Assembly: GCF_024700075.1 (NCBI RefSeq)
Contig: NZ_JAJONE010000006.1
Location: forward strand, 131,110-195,109
Direction of reading: 5' to 3'
Source of the DNA: Hymenobacter sp. J193
GTDB taxonomy: Bacteria; Bacteroidota; Bacteroidia; Cytophagales; Hymenobacteraceae
Length of the DNA: 64,000 bases
The position numbers and the translations under genes were made by a program. Below are positions 29,255 to 37,804 of the stretch, in pieces. Below the pieces are notes generated by a model, which was not told the origin of the DNA, searched no databases, and saw only the letters and a program-made list of their open reading frames with translations. Positions within the stretch are counted from its first letter, which is position 1, and each line of letters opens with the position of its first letter.

Positions 29255-30235
29255 TCAGCGCTCCTGCTGGTCCTGGCCACGCTCAGTTGCTTGGCTCTGC
29301 CCGGCCTCCCGCGCCTGGCCTGGGACCTGGCGGCACTGCTGGTCTTTAGCGCTTTCCATCACTTCACTACCAGACTGCCGGTGCACCGCGTCAAGCGTAG
29401 TGCTGATTCGCTCCAAGTCCGGGCTTTTCAAGCTGTACTGCACGTTCAGGTAGCTAACCCGCTGGCCCTGCTCTGATGCCGCGGCGGGCTGCACGTCGCT
29501 TACCTGTGCCCCACTCATGCGAACGGCCGCTTGTACCGCCTCGGCCTGGCCGCGGGCACCTGGCGCCCGCGCTGCTTCCGTAACCCGGATAGTTGCCTGC
29601 TGCATGTCCGCTGCCGATTGAGCTAACAACTGGTTAACCCGCTCCATCCGTTGGACGTGGGTCACGACACCCTTCACCCACTCCGGCGGCAGTGACTGCA
29701 AAGGAGCTATCAGGCCCTTTTCGATGAGCGCACCCGGCTGAAATGGCCGGCTGGTATTGTCTATCAGCTCGATGCGGTCAAATTCCTTATAGTTCTGCTT
29801 TAGCAGGGAAAGGGACTGGTGGTACCGCTGCTCGATGATGGCCGGGGGCACGTCGTGCCCGCCCTTGGCCACGCGGCTCAGTACCCGGTCCTGGCACTCG
29901 CGCACGGACTCCAAGCTGACGTACACCAACTCAATGCGGTAGCCGGCTGCTTTCGCGCCATGAATCAGCTTGTAGTCATTGGTCTGGGCCAAGTTGCTCT
30001 CAACCGAGAAAGAAACCCTGCTGTCACGTAGTTCCTTGATGCGCTGGGCGGTCATCGCCTCCACGTCAAAGCCGCTGAGCTGGGGGTTCTGCTGTTTCAG
30101 TACGTCGCCGTTCACCTGTTCCACCGATGGACTACGAGCCGCCATTGCGTTGAATAAGGTGCTTTTACCCGCGCCGTTTGGGCCGGCGAACACATAGAGT
30201 ACTGGTTGCTGCTCCACCGGCCGCGCTTCGCTCAC
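29255..30235 (-). CDS. zeta-toxin family kinase
   Basis: 326 residues. The P-loop YVFAGPNGAGKSTLFNAM, the Asp in VNGDVLKQQNP and VESNLAQTNDY match zeta-toxin kinases, which phosphorylate UDP-N-acetylglucosamine or related sugars and block wall synthesis. The core spans residues 10-200. The C-terminal ~120 residues are extra and Gln/Ala-rich, without a recognised domain. The start is a GTG that shares one base with the stop of the small gene upstream, so the two form a coupled pair. Confidence 0.85.
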   Translation of the reverse strand: MSEARPVEQQPVLYVFAGPNGAGKSTLFNAMAARSPSVEQVNGDVLKQQNPQLSGFDVEAMTAQRIKELRDSRVSFSVESNLAQTNDYKLIHGAKAAGYRIELVYVSLESVRECQDRVLSRVAKGGHDVPPAIIEQRYHQSLSLLKQNYKEFDRIELIDNTSRPFQPGALIEKGLIAPLQSLPPEWVKGVVTHVQRMERVNQLLAQSAADMQQATIRVTEAARAPGARGQAEAVQAAVRMSGAQVSDVQPAAASEQGQRVSYLNVQYSLKSPDLERISTTLDAVHRQSGSEVMESAKDQQCRQVPGQAREAGQSQATERGQDQQER

Positions 30236-30463
30236 TAGGCTCCTACAGCGTCAAGCAGTAGCCGGCGCGTCTGTGGCTGGGTCAGCGAAACCTCGTACAC
30301 CTCACCGGTGGCAGGGTATTCGTGCACGTAGCGGCCTTGCTCGTCCCGGTAGGAAAGGAAAGTATTCGCGGCAGCTGCCTCGAGCGCGCAGCTGCTCCCC
30401 AATGGATTTCTGAAACTCCGGCGTCGTCAGCTGGGCGAGAAAGTTGGTTACTGGGGAGTTCAT
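30235..30463 (-). CDS. putative antitoxin of the zeta-type toxin (one frameshift)
   Basis: About 75 residues: MNSPVTNFLAQLTTPEFQKS at the start and SYRDEQGRYVHEYPATGEVY in the second half, ending LLLDAVGA. The frame breaks near 30381-30391, where deletion of one base joins the two halves. The stop overlaps the GTG of the zeta gene, the usual antitoxin-first order. It does not look like the classical epsilon antitoxin, so the role is inferred from position. Confidence 0.55.
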
Positions 30464-30613
30464 GGTAGGAGGCAAAGGGTACACGAATATAACGCAAGCG
30501 CCGGTAAAGTAGTGGCATTGTGCCCAAGAAAATGAGCGCAGCAACCGGCCAGCAGGTACTGAAAGAGGGGAGGGGCAGTTGGGAAAAAAGGAAGGGATGC
30601 CCCCGCGACTTAC

Positions 30614-31120
30614 CTACTGGTCGTGCTGCTCGTCGCCGGGATGCTCGGGGTACTCCTCGCTGTCTTGGTTATCATCCGGCTCCTCCTGGGGAGGGTATTC
30701 CGGTATCCAATCCTGCGCGGTGCCGGTGGCGACTTCCTCGGCCTGGCAGTTGGGCACGGGTTGCGCAAGCTGCTGCGGGGACTGGGGCCGGCGTGGCTCC
30801 AACTCGCGGCCAAAGAAATGGCCTAGCGTTACGCCGGGTGCCTGCTTTTGGTACCAGTCGGGCATTTCGTCCGGCTGGCAGATTACGCCTAAGTACCCGT
30901 CGGCGTGGAAATAGGCCCGCACGACGGCTGGACCAAAGCCGTTCATGTGAATATGAACGCGGGAGCCGATTTCAGGCACGGCCGAATCTCCCGACCAATC
31001 GAGGTTGATTGGCAGGCTCAGGCGGGTTGGATAGCCCAGCCACTGCGGGCAAGGGGTCACGGAATTCAGCCACTGGTAGGGGCTAATCTGGGGCTGCTTC
31101 GGCGCGGGGGTAGTATTCAT
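30614..31120 (-). CDS. hypothetical plasmid protein
   Basis: 168 residues, no named family. A central block, VHIHMNGFGPAVVRAYFHAD followed by GYLGVICQPDEMPDWYQKQ, has the look of a small beta-barrel. The C-terminus is a disordered acidic Glu/Pro/Asp tail. The central block resembles that of the neighbouring protein encoded at 31175-31615, so the two may be distant paralogues. They share strand and spacing (54 bp). Confidence 0.55.
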   Translation of the reverse strand: MNTTPAPKQPQISPYQWLNSVTPCPQWLGYPTRLSLPINLDWSGDSAVPEIGSRVHIHMNGFGPAVVRAYFHADGYLGVICQPDEMPDWYQKQAPGVTLGHFFGRELEPRRPQSPQQLAQPVPNCQAEEVATGTAQDWIPEYPPQEEPDDNQDSEEYPEHPGDEQHDQ

Positions 31121-31174
31121 AGCGGTATATTTCCTATTGAGAAAATCAGATTGGGAGCTATCCGGCTGCTGGTG

Positions 31175-31615
31175 CTAGGCTGCCTGGGCAAGCTGGCTGC
31201 CGAAAACGCAGTGGGCGCGGGGGTGCATCTTGTGGGCACGTCGGCTGCCGGGGTGGAAGGGCTGGGTCACGAGGCCGATAAAGCCGGCGGCGTGGCAGTA
31301 GCCCAACACCTTCACCGTTTCGACCTTCCCGCCTTGGTTAGCGCTCACGTACACCCCGACTGGGGGCACCGGCTGCTGGGCCGACCAATGCAGCCCGCCT
31401 GGCAAGGCTTTCAGGCTGGGCACGGCGGTAAACTCGGGCGTGGCCAGGCGCAGTTGGGCCGCTTCCTGGCGGGCCTGCTCAGTTGCGGCCTTCTTGGCGG
31501 CGTGGGTGGCGCGCATTTTAGCCAGACGAGCGGCGGGGATGCGGCGGGCGGGGCGGTACAGATTGGCACTTTTCATGGCTAGAAGGGCGTTTTTTACGTT
31601 GTTGCTTACACTCAT
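31175..31615 (-). CDS. hypothetical plasmid protein, possible paralogue of its neighbour
   Basis: 146 residues from ATG 31615 (a longer reading would start inside the palindrome at 31640). A basic Ala-rich N-terminal half (KMRATHAAKKAATEQARQEA) precedes a block VGVYVSANQGGKVETVKVLG and then AAGFIGLVTQPFHPG. This block matches the strand pattern of the gene downstream. No function is assigned. The start next to a perfect palindrome suggests autoregulation. Confidence 0.5.
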   Translation of the reverse strand: MSVSNNVKNALLAMKSANLYRPARRIPAARLAKMRATHAAKKAATEQARQEAAQLRLATPEFTAVPSLKALPGGLHWSAQQPVPPVGVYVSANQGGKVETVKVLGYCHAAGFIGLVTQPFHPGSRRAHKMHPRAHCVFGSQLAQAA

Positions 31616-31639
31616 TAAACGTAATAGACGCATCCTAAG

Positions 31640-31675
31640 TTGCAAAACATACATTTATAAATGTATGTTTTGCAA
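31640..31675. promoter_or_regulatory. perfect 36-bp palindrome
   Basis: TTGCAAAACATACATTTA followed by its exact complement with no loop. It lies 25 bp upstream of the minus-strand gene starting at 31615 and about 175 bp before the plus-strand gene at 31850. A binding site for a dimeric repressor or a replication/recombination protein is likely. A terminator is unlikely because of the AT content and position. Confidence 0.5.
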
Positions 31676-31849
31676 GTATTATTCAACCTTTTTCCCCCAC
31701 TGCCCCTGAGTAGGCTAGTGCATGGTGGTATTGGTTTCATTGTGGCTTGGACCAAGAGCTGACGGACCGTGGCCAAGTGAGAGATTTTGCCCAATCCTTC
31801 ATCCTGGTTGTCTGGCAACATTTCCCCCGTTCTGGAGGTCTTGGTAGCT

Positions 31850-32323
31850 ATGAGCTACATCGTGAGAGACCAAGAGTTAGTGCTTCAGCACTGGCCGGGT
31901 AAAGGAGCCTGGACTTATCACCTTATCATCCCGAACTCGCGTGATATTCCCGGTACGTGGGGTCACATCAAGGTGTCGGGCACAATAGATGACTACACGG
32001 TTGAATCACGGAATTTGGCCCCGCGCAAAAATCAAGACAAAATGCTCTCTGTGAATGCTGCCATCCGCCAGCATTTGGGCAAGCAAGCTGGCGACACGGT
32101 GCGCGTCACGCTCTATCGCGAGCCTAACCCAGTATTGGTCCGCGAAGCCGCGGTACTAGCTTGCTTAGACGACGCCGGCGTGTTGACGTCATTTAACGCT
32201 CGGAACGCCAAAGACCGACGAGCTTTATTGCACGAGGTGTTTTCTCAGCCGGACGCCACGCGACAGGAAAAGAAAATCCTGGCCCTGATTGCTATGCTTG
32301 GCTTGCAGAGTACCACTGGGTGA
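31850..32323 (+). CDS. DUF1905/YdeI-type protein
   Basis: 157 residues from ATG 31850. An N-terminal DUF1905 beta-barrel (WTYHLIIPNSRDIPGTWGHI, KVSGTIDDYTVESRNLAP) is followed by a helical C-terminal part (ACLDDAGVLTSFNARNAKDR). The latter resembles the YdeI/OmdA bacteriocin-resistance domain. The biochemical role of the family is not known. The gene stands alone between the palindrome and an element-end-like repeat. Confidence 0.65.
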   Translation: MSYIVRDQELVLQHWPGKGAWTYHLIIPNSRDIPGTWGHIKVSGTIDDYTVESRNLAPRKNQDKMLSVNAAIRQHLGKQAGDTVRVTLYREPNPVLVREAAVLACLDDAGVLTSFNARNAKDRRALLHEVFSQPDATRQEKKILALIAMLGLQSTTG

Positions 32324-32370
32324 ATTCACGAGAAGTGCAGTTTCAGCAGGCAGTGTGGCCGCTCATTCAA

Positions 32371-32399
32371 CTTTTGGACTAAAGTTTTAACTAAAATCC
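32371..32399. repeat. element-end-like sequence
   Basis: CTTTTGGACTAAAGTTTTAA and the bases after it match about 22 of 28 positions of the right-hand end of the element at 114-4825. No partner end was found nearby. A relic of a related element is possible. Confidence 0.35.
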
Positions 32400-32834
32400 A
32401 TAGGGTAGTGAATGCCGCACCCGTTCTTGGCTTCATCGGAGAATAGCTAAAACTTGCCCTGTGCGCGACTTGGCGGCTGGATGGTAGCAGCGCTACATGA
32501 ACGGCTGCGGGTTGATTCTGCAGCCTCTTGAGGCACTAATTCAGCCCTTCCCGGCTCGGCTGGCCTCCATTGGTAGTGGGTTAGTAATTAGAGAAGTAAT
32601 AAAGGAGTATAACAGGAAGTAGGTGATAGTAGAAAAAGGTAATTAAATCTTGAAAAAGTACAACGTGTTTTTATTCGCGTATATGCTTTTTTGGACTGTC
32701 CTGTTTTGTTGATTCTCGACTTGCCCACACAGTTTTATACCCTAAATGCTTCTCGTTCTCGCGTAACAAGGTTGTAGGTTATTTTAAGAAGATGGTAAGG
32801 TAAACCCTAATAGTAACTAGTAAGGAGTAAATCG
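32400..32834. other. non-coding stretch before the iterons
   Basis: No gene is supported. From about 32590 on it is AT-rich, as expected for the melting region of a plasmid origin. I see no clear DnaA box. Confidence 0.4.
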
Positions 32835-32944
32835 AATAAACCTGCTTCTTTAAGGTAATAAACCTGCTTCTTTAAGGTGAGTCTGAGTGAATAAACCTGC
32901 TTCTTTAAGGTAATAAACCTGCTTCTTTAAGGTAATAAACCTGC
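32835..32944 (+). other. oriV: plasmid replication origin iterons
   Basis: Four exact copies of the 22-bp unit AATAAACCTGCTTCTTTAAG+GT: 32835-32856, 32857-32878, 32890-32911 and 32912-32933. A partial fifth copy (AATAAACCTGC) lies at 32934-32944. An 11-bp insert separates pairs one and two. Direct repeats just upstream of a Rep_3-type gene are the binding sites of the initiator. They also probably control copy number and rep expression. Confidence 0.85.
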
Positions 32945-33046
32945 GCACTTTTACACAAGCTGGTTTTTTCGCCGTATGTTTCGGCCTGATATCACTGGAT
33001 GAGGCAAAAGTGTCTCTGGTGGCTGCAACCGTAACCTATCGGCTAG

Positions 33047-34180
33047 ATGTTAGGAAACCGACTACCCCGCGTTACCCTGCCTGTTCCCATGCTGGAACTA
33101 GACCTTCAGTATGAGCCCGAAGCGCTGGCGCGGGTCAAGCAGCATTGGGCAGCCACCTTCGCCCACCAGCGCAGAATTTCCGTGTACGGCAAGCGCATTA
33201 TGGCGCGGGTGATGGAACAAATCAAGGAAGATGACTTGCAGCTGCGCGACTACTATCAGCTGCGGGTTTCCTCCGTGGTTGAGGGCACTGACATTGATAC
33301 CGACACGGCTTATTCTTTCCTGAAAAAAGCTATCTACGAACTGGCCCACGTCACCTGGGAGTTCGAGAGCCTGGACGGGAGCGAGTGGTACATCCGCCAC
33401 CTGCTGGATACGACCAAGGAACGGCGCGTAGGCTTCAAGGATGGCATTATTACCATCATTCTGAACCCGCAGCTAGCGCCTTACTTCGTTCAGATTGCCG
33501 GTCAGTATTCGACCTACAAGCTGGATGGCTACATGGGTCTGCACAGCTGGTACAGCATGCGGTTCTTTGAGATATTATCCGCGTTTCGGGATACCGGCTG
33601 GTGGGAAGTGTCGCTGGAGGAATACCGTCTGCTCATGGACTGCGGCCAAGAGCTGGACAAGTACGGCTCCCCCAAAAAGGACCGGAAAGGCAACCCGGTC
33701 ATGAAGCACGCCGACACCAACGAATTGATTAAAAAAACGGTGCTGGGGGCACAAAAGGAGTTGGAAAGAACGCCCTGCGCCTTCGTCTACAATCCTATCC
33801 TGGAGGCTAACCGGGCCGGTAGGGGACGGAAGAAGATAGTGGGCCTGCGCTTCGAGCTGCTGCACAAGCAGTCTACTGTTATCCCGGCCTCGTGGCTGGC
33901 CGACGAAATACTACGCCCGGTTATCGACCGGCTGCGGGAGTTCAAAGTTACTGAACGTAACATTGCACTTTACCTAAAAGTGATGGAGGTAGTCGAAGCC
34001 CGCAAGCTATTGCGGGAGTGGCAGCTCAAAGAGAACAGCCAGAAGAAGATTGACGACAAGCAGAAGTATTGCAACGCCGTTTTCGTGCGGGTCGGCAAGC
34101 AAATCAGCGAGGAGAAGAAGAAAGATGCTCTACTGGCCCGGCAGGTGGTGCAAGCCGCACTGGGGTTTGATAAAAAGTAG
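33047..34180 (+). CDS. plasmid replication initiator, Rep_3 (RepB) family
   Basis: 377 residues (or 363 from the Met in PVPMLELDLQ). Two winged-helix domains are typical of the family: the first contains DYYQLRVSSVVEGTD, then AYSFLKKAIYELAHVTWEFE; the second contains GLHSWYSMRFFEILSAFRDT and SLEEYRLLMDCG. The sequence GLHSWYSMRFFEIL corresponds to the recognition region of Rep_3 proteins. It should bind the iterons that end about 100 bp upstream and open the origin. It is intact and anchors the claim that the window is plasmid-borne. Confidence 0.9.
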   Translation: MLGNRLPRVTLPVPMLELDLQYEPEALARVKQHWAATFAHQRRISVYGKRIMARVMEQIKEDDLQLRDYYQLRVSSVVEGTDIDTDTAYSFLKKAIYELAHVTWEFESLDGSEWYIRHLLDTTKERRVGFKDGIITIILNPQLAPYFVQIAGQYSTYKLDGYMGLHSWYSMRFFEILSAFRDTGWWEVSLEEYRLLMDCGQELDKYGSPKKDRKGNPVMKHADTNELIKKTVLGAQKELERTPCAFVYNPILEANRAGRGRKKIVGLRFELLHKQSTVIPASWLADEILRPVIDRLREFKVTERNIALYLKVMEVVEARKLLREWQLKENSQKKIDDKQKYCNAVFVRVGKQISEEKKKDALLARQVVQAALGFDKK

Positions 34181-34326
34181 CTGGCCCGTAGAATCGCATA
34201 CTCGTTCCCGATAAGGCCTGGCTCCTGAACCCAGTGGTGCTTATCAGCTTTCGATAATTGTATTCCCAACGCTACGAGAGGAAATACCTGTTAAAGGCCA
34301 TTTCCGGTAGGCACTTCTATCGCTAT

Positions 34327-34788
34327 TTACTCGACCACCTCAGGGCCCCATAGCTTCCGCACCCAGTTGCGCAAGGCATAAATACGGGAGTTGACGTAGC
34401 ACTCCTGGCAGTGGCTGAAGTTCCACAAGCAATCCACCGTATCCGTGAATAGGTGGAACAGCAGACCTACGGCTACAATCTGCGTCGCCGGCAGCAGGAG
34501 CAACAGCACGTATGCCGGTATGGCGTAGAAGGAGTGCAGCGGGTGATACCCAACACTGCAGCGCAGCGGGTCGAAAATGGGTTTGGCCAGCAGGTGGTCC
34601 AGGTCAATGGCCATCGTGGCCAGCATAACTAGGTAGGCGGTTTGCCACATCAGAGGAAAAAACACCAGCGCCAACACGACCGGAAAAACGAAGTGCAGGC
34701 CGTAATGCACCAGCGTTTGGGCGCTGGATAGCTTGGGGAGGCGTAGTCGCGGGGGCTGTGCGGAGCCACCAAGTGGGTGGCATTGCAC
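34327..34788 (-). CDS. DUF6122 membrane protein
   Basis: Up to 153 residues; the real start may be nearer HYGLHF, since the first ~25 residues do not look like the family. Four hydrophobic segments are visible, with conserved polar motifs MAIDLDHLLAKPIFDPLRCS, GYHPLHSF and LFHLFTDTVDC. His and Asp residues at membrane edges recall membrane-bound metal-dependent hydrolases. Function is unknown. It is on the minus strand downstream of a small lipoprotein gene. Confidence 0.65.
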   Translation of the reverse strand: MQCHPLGGSAQPPRLRLPKLSSAQTLVHYGLHFVFPVVLALVFFPLMWQTAYLVMLATMAIDLDHLLAKPIFDPLRCSVGYHPLHSFYAIPAYVLLLLLPATQIVAVGLLFHLFTDTVDCLWNFSHCQECYVNSRIYALRNWVRKLWGPEVVE

Positions 34789-35112
34789 GCCGTATCCCCG
34801 GGCGTTACTTCGGCAAACCTTCTGCCCGGCTCACCGGCCGACTTTGTCTTCTGCTTACGCCCGCTGTTTCGCATGTTTGCTACCCGAGGCCGTGCGTCGG
34901 TATTGATTCGCTGCGGCAGGGTGGGGGGGATACTGGGCGGTGACGACCGTCGCTGTGTCAACGCGCTGGGCCGGCGGCGGATGGTGGTACCCGGGGCCAG
35001 TTGCAAAACGAGGGCCGATAGCCGATGAGCGGCAACCGGTCAGTAGCAGAACCAAGCCGGCAGCAACGGATAGAATGAGTCGAAAAACAGACAACGGAAG
35101 TACAATGAACAT
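34650..35112 (-). CDS. small lipoprotein (one apparent frameshift)
   Basis: It starts MFIVLPLSVFRLILSVAAGL and has a lipobox ending LLTGC, so it should be lipidated and exported. A second frame continues after the C-run (34923-34929, one C too many) as TLPQRINTDARPRVANMRNS and then VTPGDTACNATHL. The end overlaps the gene at 34327-34788 and is uncertain. No family is recognised. Confidence 0.45.
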
Positions 35113-35167
35113 TTCCACGGAACAAGCCGGCTGGTGACCCACTTGGCCCCCATCGCTCGCTGAAAGC

Positions 35168-35197
35168 AAAAAGGCAGCTCCGCAAGAGCTGCCTTTT
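35168..35197 (-). terminator. intrinsic terminator after DUF305 gene
   Basis: AAAAAGGCAGCTC and its complement, T-run on both strands. It follows the minus-strand DUF305 gene by 20 bp. Confidence 0.8.
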
Positions 35198-35217
35198 TTC
35201 ACGGACTAAAATCAGGG

Positions 35218-35829
35218 CTAGCGGTTACGCGTCAGCCAGCTCTGCAAGGAGGCTATTTCCTGGCGCTGGTCGGCGATGATGGCCTGGGCCAGGGCGCGGG
35301 TGGTGGTGTTGCGGCCGTATTGCAGCAGGGCCTCCGAGTTGTCGATGGCCGCCTGGTGGTGGTCCACCATAAGTTGGGCAAAGTCATAATCCGGCCGGGC
35401 CGTCATCGTGCGGGCGTCGCTGGCGGTCATCATCTTGTCCATGTTGGTTTTCTGCACGGTGTTGAACTGCGGCACCAGGGGCTGCATGGGCTGGTGGCCG
35501 CTCGTGAAGGCGTTGAACTGCCCGATTTCGGCCCGCTGCTTGGTGATGATGTCCTGGGCAATGGTCTTCATTTCCTGGTTGCTGCCGGTGCGCAACTCTT
35601 CCTCGCTCATCTTGATGGCCGCGTCGTGGTGCAGCACCATCTGGGTGGCGTAGTCGTGGTCGGGGTCCTGGGTTTTGGCCTGCGCGTCCATCTGCGTCAT
35701 CATATCCATCATGATTTTCATGTAGGCGCTATCGTGCTTCATGTCGTCCATGTCGTGGCCTTTGGAGCAGGAAGCTGCGAAAAGCCCTAACAGAACCAGC
35801 AGTAGCAAGTGTAAACGGAGACGGTGCAT
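35218..35829 (-). CDS. DUF305 lipoprotein, copper-island outlier
   Basis: 203 residues. A signal peptide ends in the lipobox GLFAASC. Two DUF305 ferritin-like repeats follow, each with a His pair: DYATQMVLHHDAAIKMSEEE and DFAQLMVDHHQAAIDNSEAL. Met/His/Asp-rich stretches (HDMDDMKHDSAYMKIMMDMM) suggest metal binding outside the cytoplasm. The family often accompanies copper genes. It is separated from the main copper cluster by an unrelated gene but carries the same upstream motif (35880-35917). Confidence 0.85.
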   Translation of the reverse strand: MHRLRLHLLLLVLLGLFAASCSKGHDMDDMKHDSAYMKIMMDMMTQMDAQAKTQDPDHDYATQMVLHHDAAIKMSEEELRTGSNQEMKTIAQDIITKQRAEIGQFNAFTSGHQPMQPLVPQFNTVQKTNMDKMMTASDARTMTARPDYDFAQLMVDHHQAAIDNSEALLQYGRNTTTRALAQAIIADQRQEIASLQSWLTRNR

Positions 35830-35879
35830 GGCGTTGATGAGGTTTTTATGAACCCCAATAACACCAAATACCGCCTATT

Positions 35880-35917
35880 GGATTTTACAAATTCCTACCA
35901 TTTCCTTGCATAATTTC
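35880..35917 (-). promoter_or_regulatory. copper-regulon motif upstream of DUF305 gene
   Basis: On the minus strand AAATTATGCAAG is followed about 10 bp later by GGAATTTGTAAAATCC. This repeats the bipartite motif found twice upstream of copA and again upstream of the storage protein and the metallochaperone. It lies 51 bp before the DUF305 start. Confidence 0.55.
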
Positions 35918-35929
35918 CGGCTTCGCTTA

Positions 35930-37680
35930 CTACTCCGGCTCGTCGTCTGCGCCACGGTTGATAATGGGCAGAATCTGGTACAGCATCTCCTTGGGAATGC
36001 CCAGCATATCGCGCTTCTCTGCGTAGTTTTCCAAAAATAAGGCGAAGGGATGCACGCTCTGCATCTGCCGCTGCTCGTCCTCGGCGTCGCTGATACCGGC
36101 CCAGGCTGGGGTACGCAGGTAAGCCACGTACTCTTCCAGCACGTCTTCAAACACCAGCCGCCCATCGCGGAAGTCCTCGTGGTAGGCTAGAAGCGTATCG
36201 GCGTCAATGATAATCAGCGGGCGCACGTTGTGCACGAATAGCCCTTCCTGCTCCAGTTTGGCTAGCTCTTCCTGAAACCAGTCGTTGACAACTACGTTCA
36301 AGCCGGGCTGGTTGTAAAGCCGGTCGTGCACCACCAGCACCGGGTATAGTATCAGCTCGGCCGGGTCGAAATCGGTATCAAAAGCCAGCTGCTTGCGGAG
36401 CAGTCGTGCTACGTTGTTGGCCAGCTGCTTCGCCGCTTTGGGGTGCTGCTTATCGTCTTCGTGAAACTTCTTTTTACCTCGTCCAGGTACGTGGCAAAGT
36501 CGTGGCCCGCCTTGGCATCCTTATGCACCAGCACGTCTTTTGACTCGAAGAGCACGGCCCGGTTATCGTTACGGAAATAGTAGTCGGGCTCTGACTGCCC
36601 TTTCAGCTGCCAGCCATCGAAGATGGCCCGGCCGCTCAGAACCAACCCCCGGCCCTGAAAAATAGCATCCAGCAGCAGATAGAGCAGGTATTGTTCTGAA
36701 AACAGGTCGCAGTAAACGGAGCGCCAATCCGGCTCCCGCTGGCCTTTTGGCAGCGTCCTATTAGCGACATTGAACTGGAAATATAGTCCCTTGTGCAGTG
36801 CTTCCAGTACCAGTACTGGATAAACCAGTGCAAAAGTACCCGGCTCCTCTTCACACAGCGGCGTAGCTCGCAGACTAGTGAAATCGGCCTGGTCTAACGG
36901 TAAGTTCTCGGGAAGAGTGAAATGCCGTAAAAAGGCGCGATTAGCCTCAAAGTCAGCATCGGGAGCTAAATCAACCGCAATTCGGCCGCGTTTCGTGGCC
37001 TGAATGACGGGCCTGATTACCCCGCCAAGCTTGCGGAAGTATTCCGGCCAATCCTGGCAGCCGAAGCGCTGCAAAAAGGCTTGCAACAGAGGATTGAATC
37101 TAGCTTCTGCCTCCATAAACTCAAAAAATCGCACCGATTTCATGAGTTGCAGCATGGCAATATTGGGCAAGCGATGATTCACCAACTCAAAGTCAGAGAA
37201 AGTACCTGCCAGCGCTAGAGCCGCCAACCGTTTTGTTGGTAGCAACCGATTAGCATCCGCCATGGCCTGGTCCTGCTGCCGAATGTATGGGCCATTTAGC
37301 GCCAGGCAGGCCTTATAGAGGTTTCGCTCTACCTCTGGGTAGGACTGGGTGTCCGGACAATCGGGCAACTCAAAGCAGTAGCCATAAAGCTGAAGCACTA
37401 CCTTGGGGTGCAAGAAATTAACCTTAGCCCCAGTGCGCTGAGCTAAGTCTCTCATTTTATGATACACGACCGTTGCAAAAGAGCGATTGTGCGGAGCAAA
37501 AATCTGCTCCATGTCCGTTTTATAGTCACGCTCCGAGGCGGGCACCTGACTTAGGTAACCTAGCAAATGTGCCACGCATTGCAAGCGTCGCAGCCGGCTG
37601 ATACCCGCCAGATAAGTCTCAATGGGTAAGCTTGGGTCAGCAAATACGTCGGAAAAGTCAACGAGAAGTTGTCGGGTCAT
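35930..37680 (-). CDS. unknown large protein with PD-(D/E)XK-like motif (one frameshift)
   Basis: About 583 residues after adding one A in the run at 36471-36475. No family is recognised. Around residue 380 the sequence SEPDYYFRNDNRAVLFESKD has the D...E-x-K spacing of PD-(D/E)XK nucleases. The rest is helical without membrane segments. The C-terminal part has LILYPVLVVHDRLYNQPG and NVRPLIIIDADTLLAYHEDF. It lies alone between the DUF305 gene and an AraC gene. A defence or DNA-processing role is possible but unproven. Confidence 0.6.
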
Positions 37681-37804
37681 AACAGAGCAGGAGCCAGGAA
37701 AATAGGTGAATGGCTCCTGAATTGATGAACAGCGAAAAACTGCCCGGCGTTAATTATACTGCTGACTTTTCCCGCATATAGCCTGCTTACCCACTTACCG
37801 GCGG

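Noticed and set aside
32835..32944. CRISPR or satellite repeats
   Set aside because: The 22-bp units are directly adjacent without spacers and lie upstream of a Rep gene, so they are iterons.
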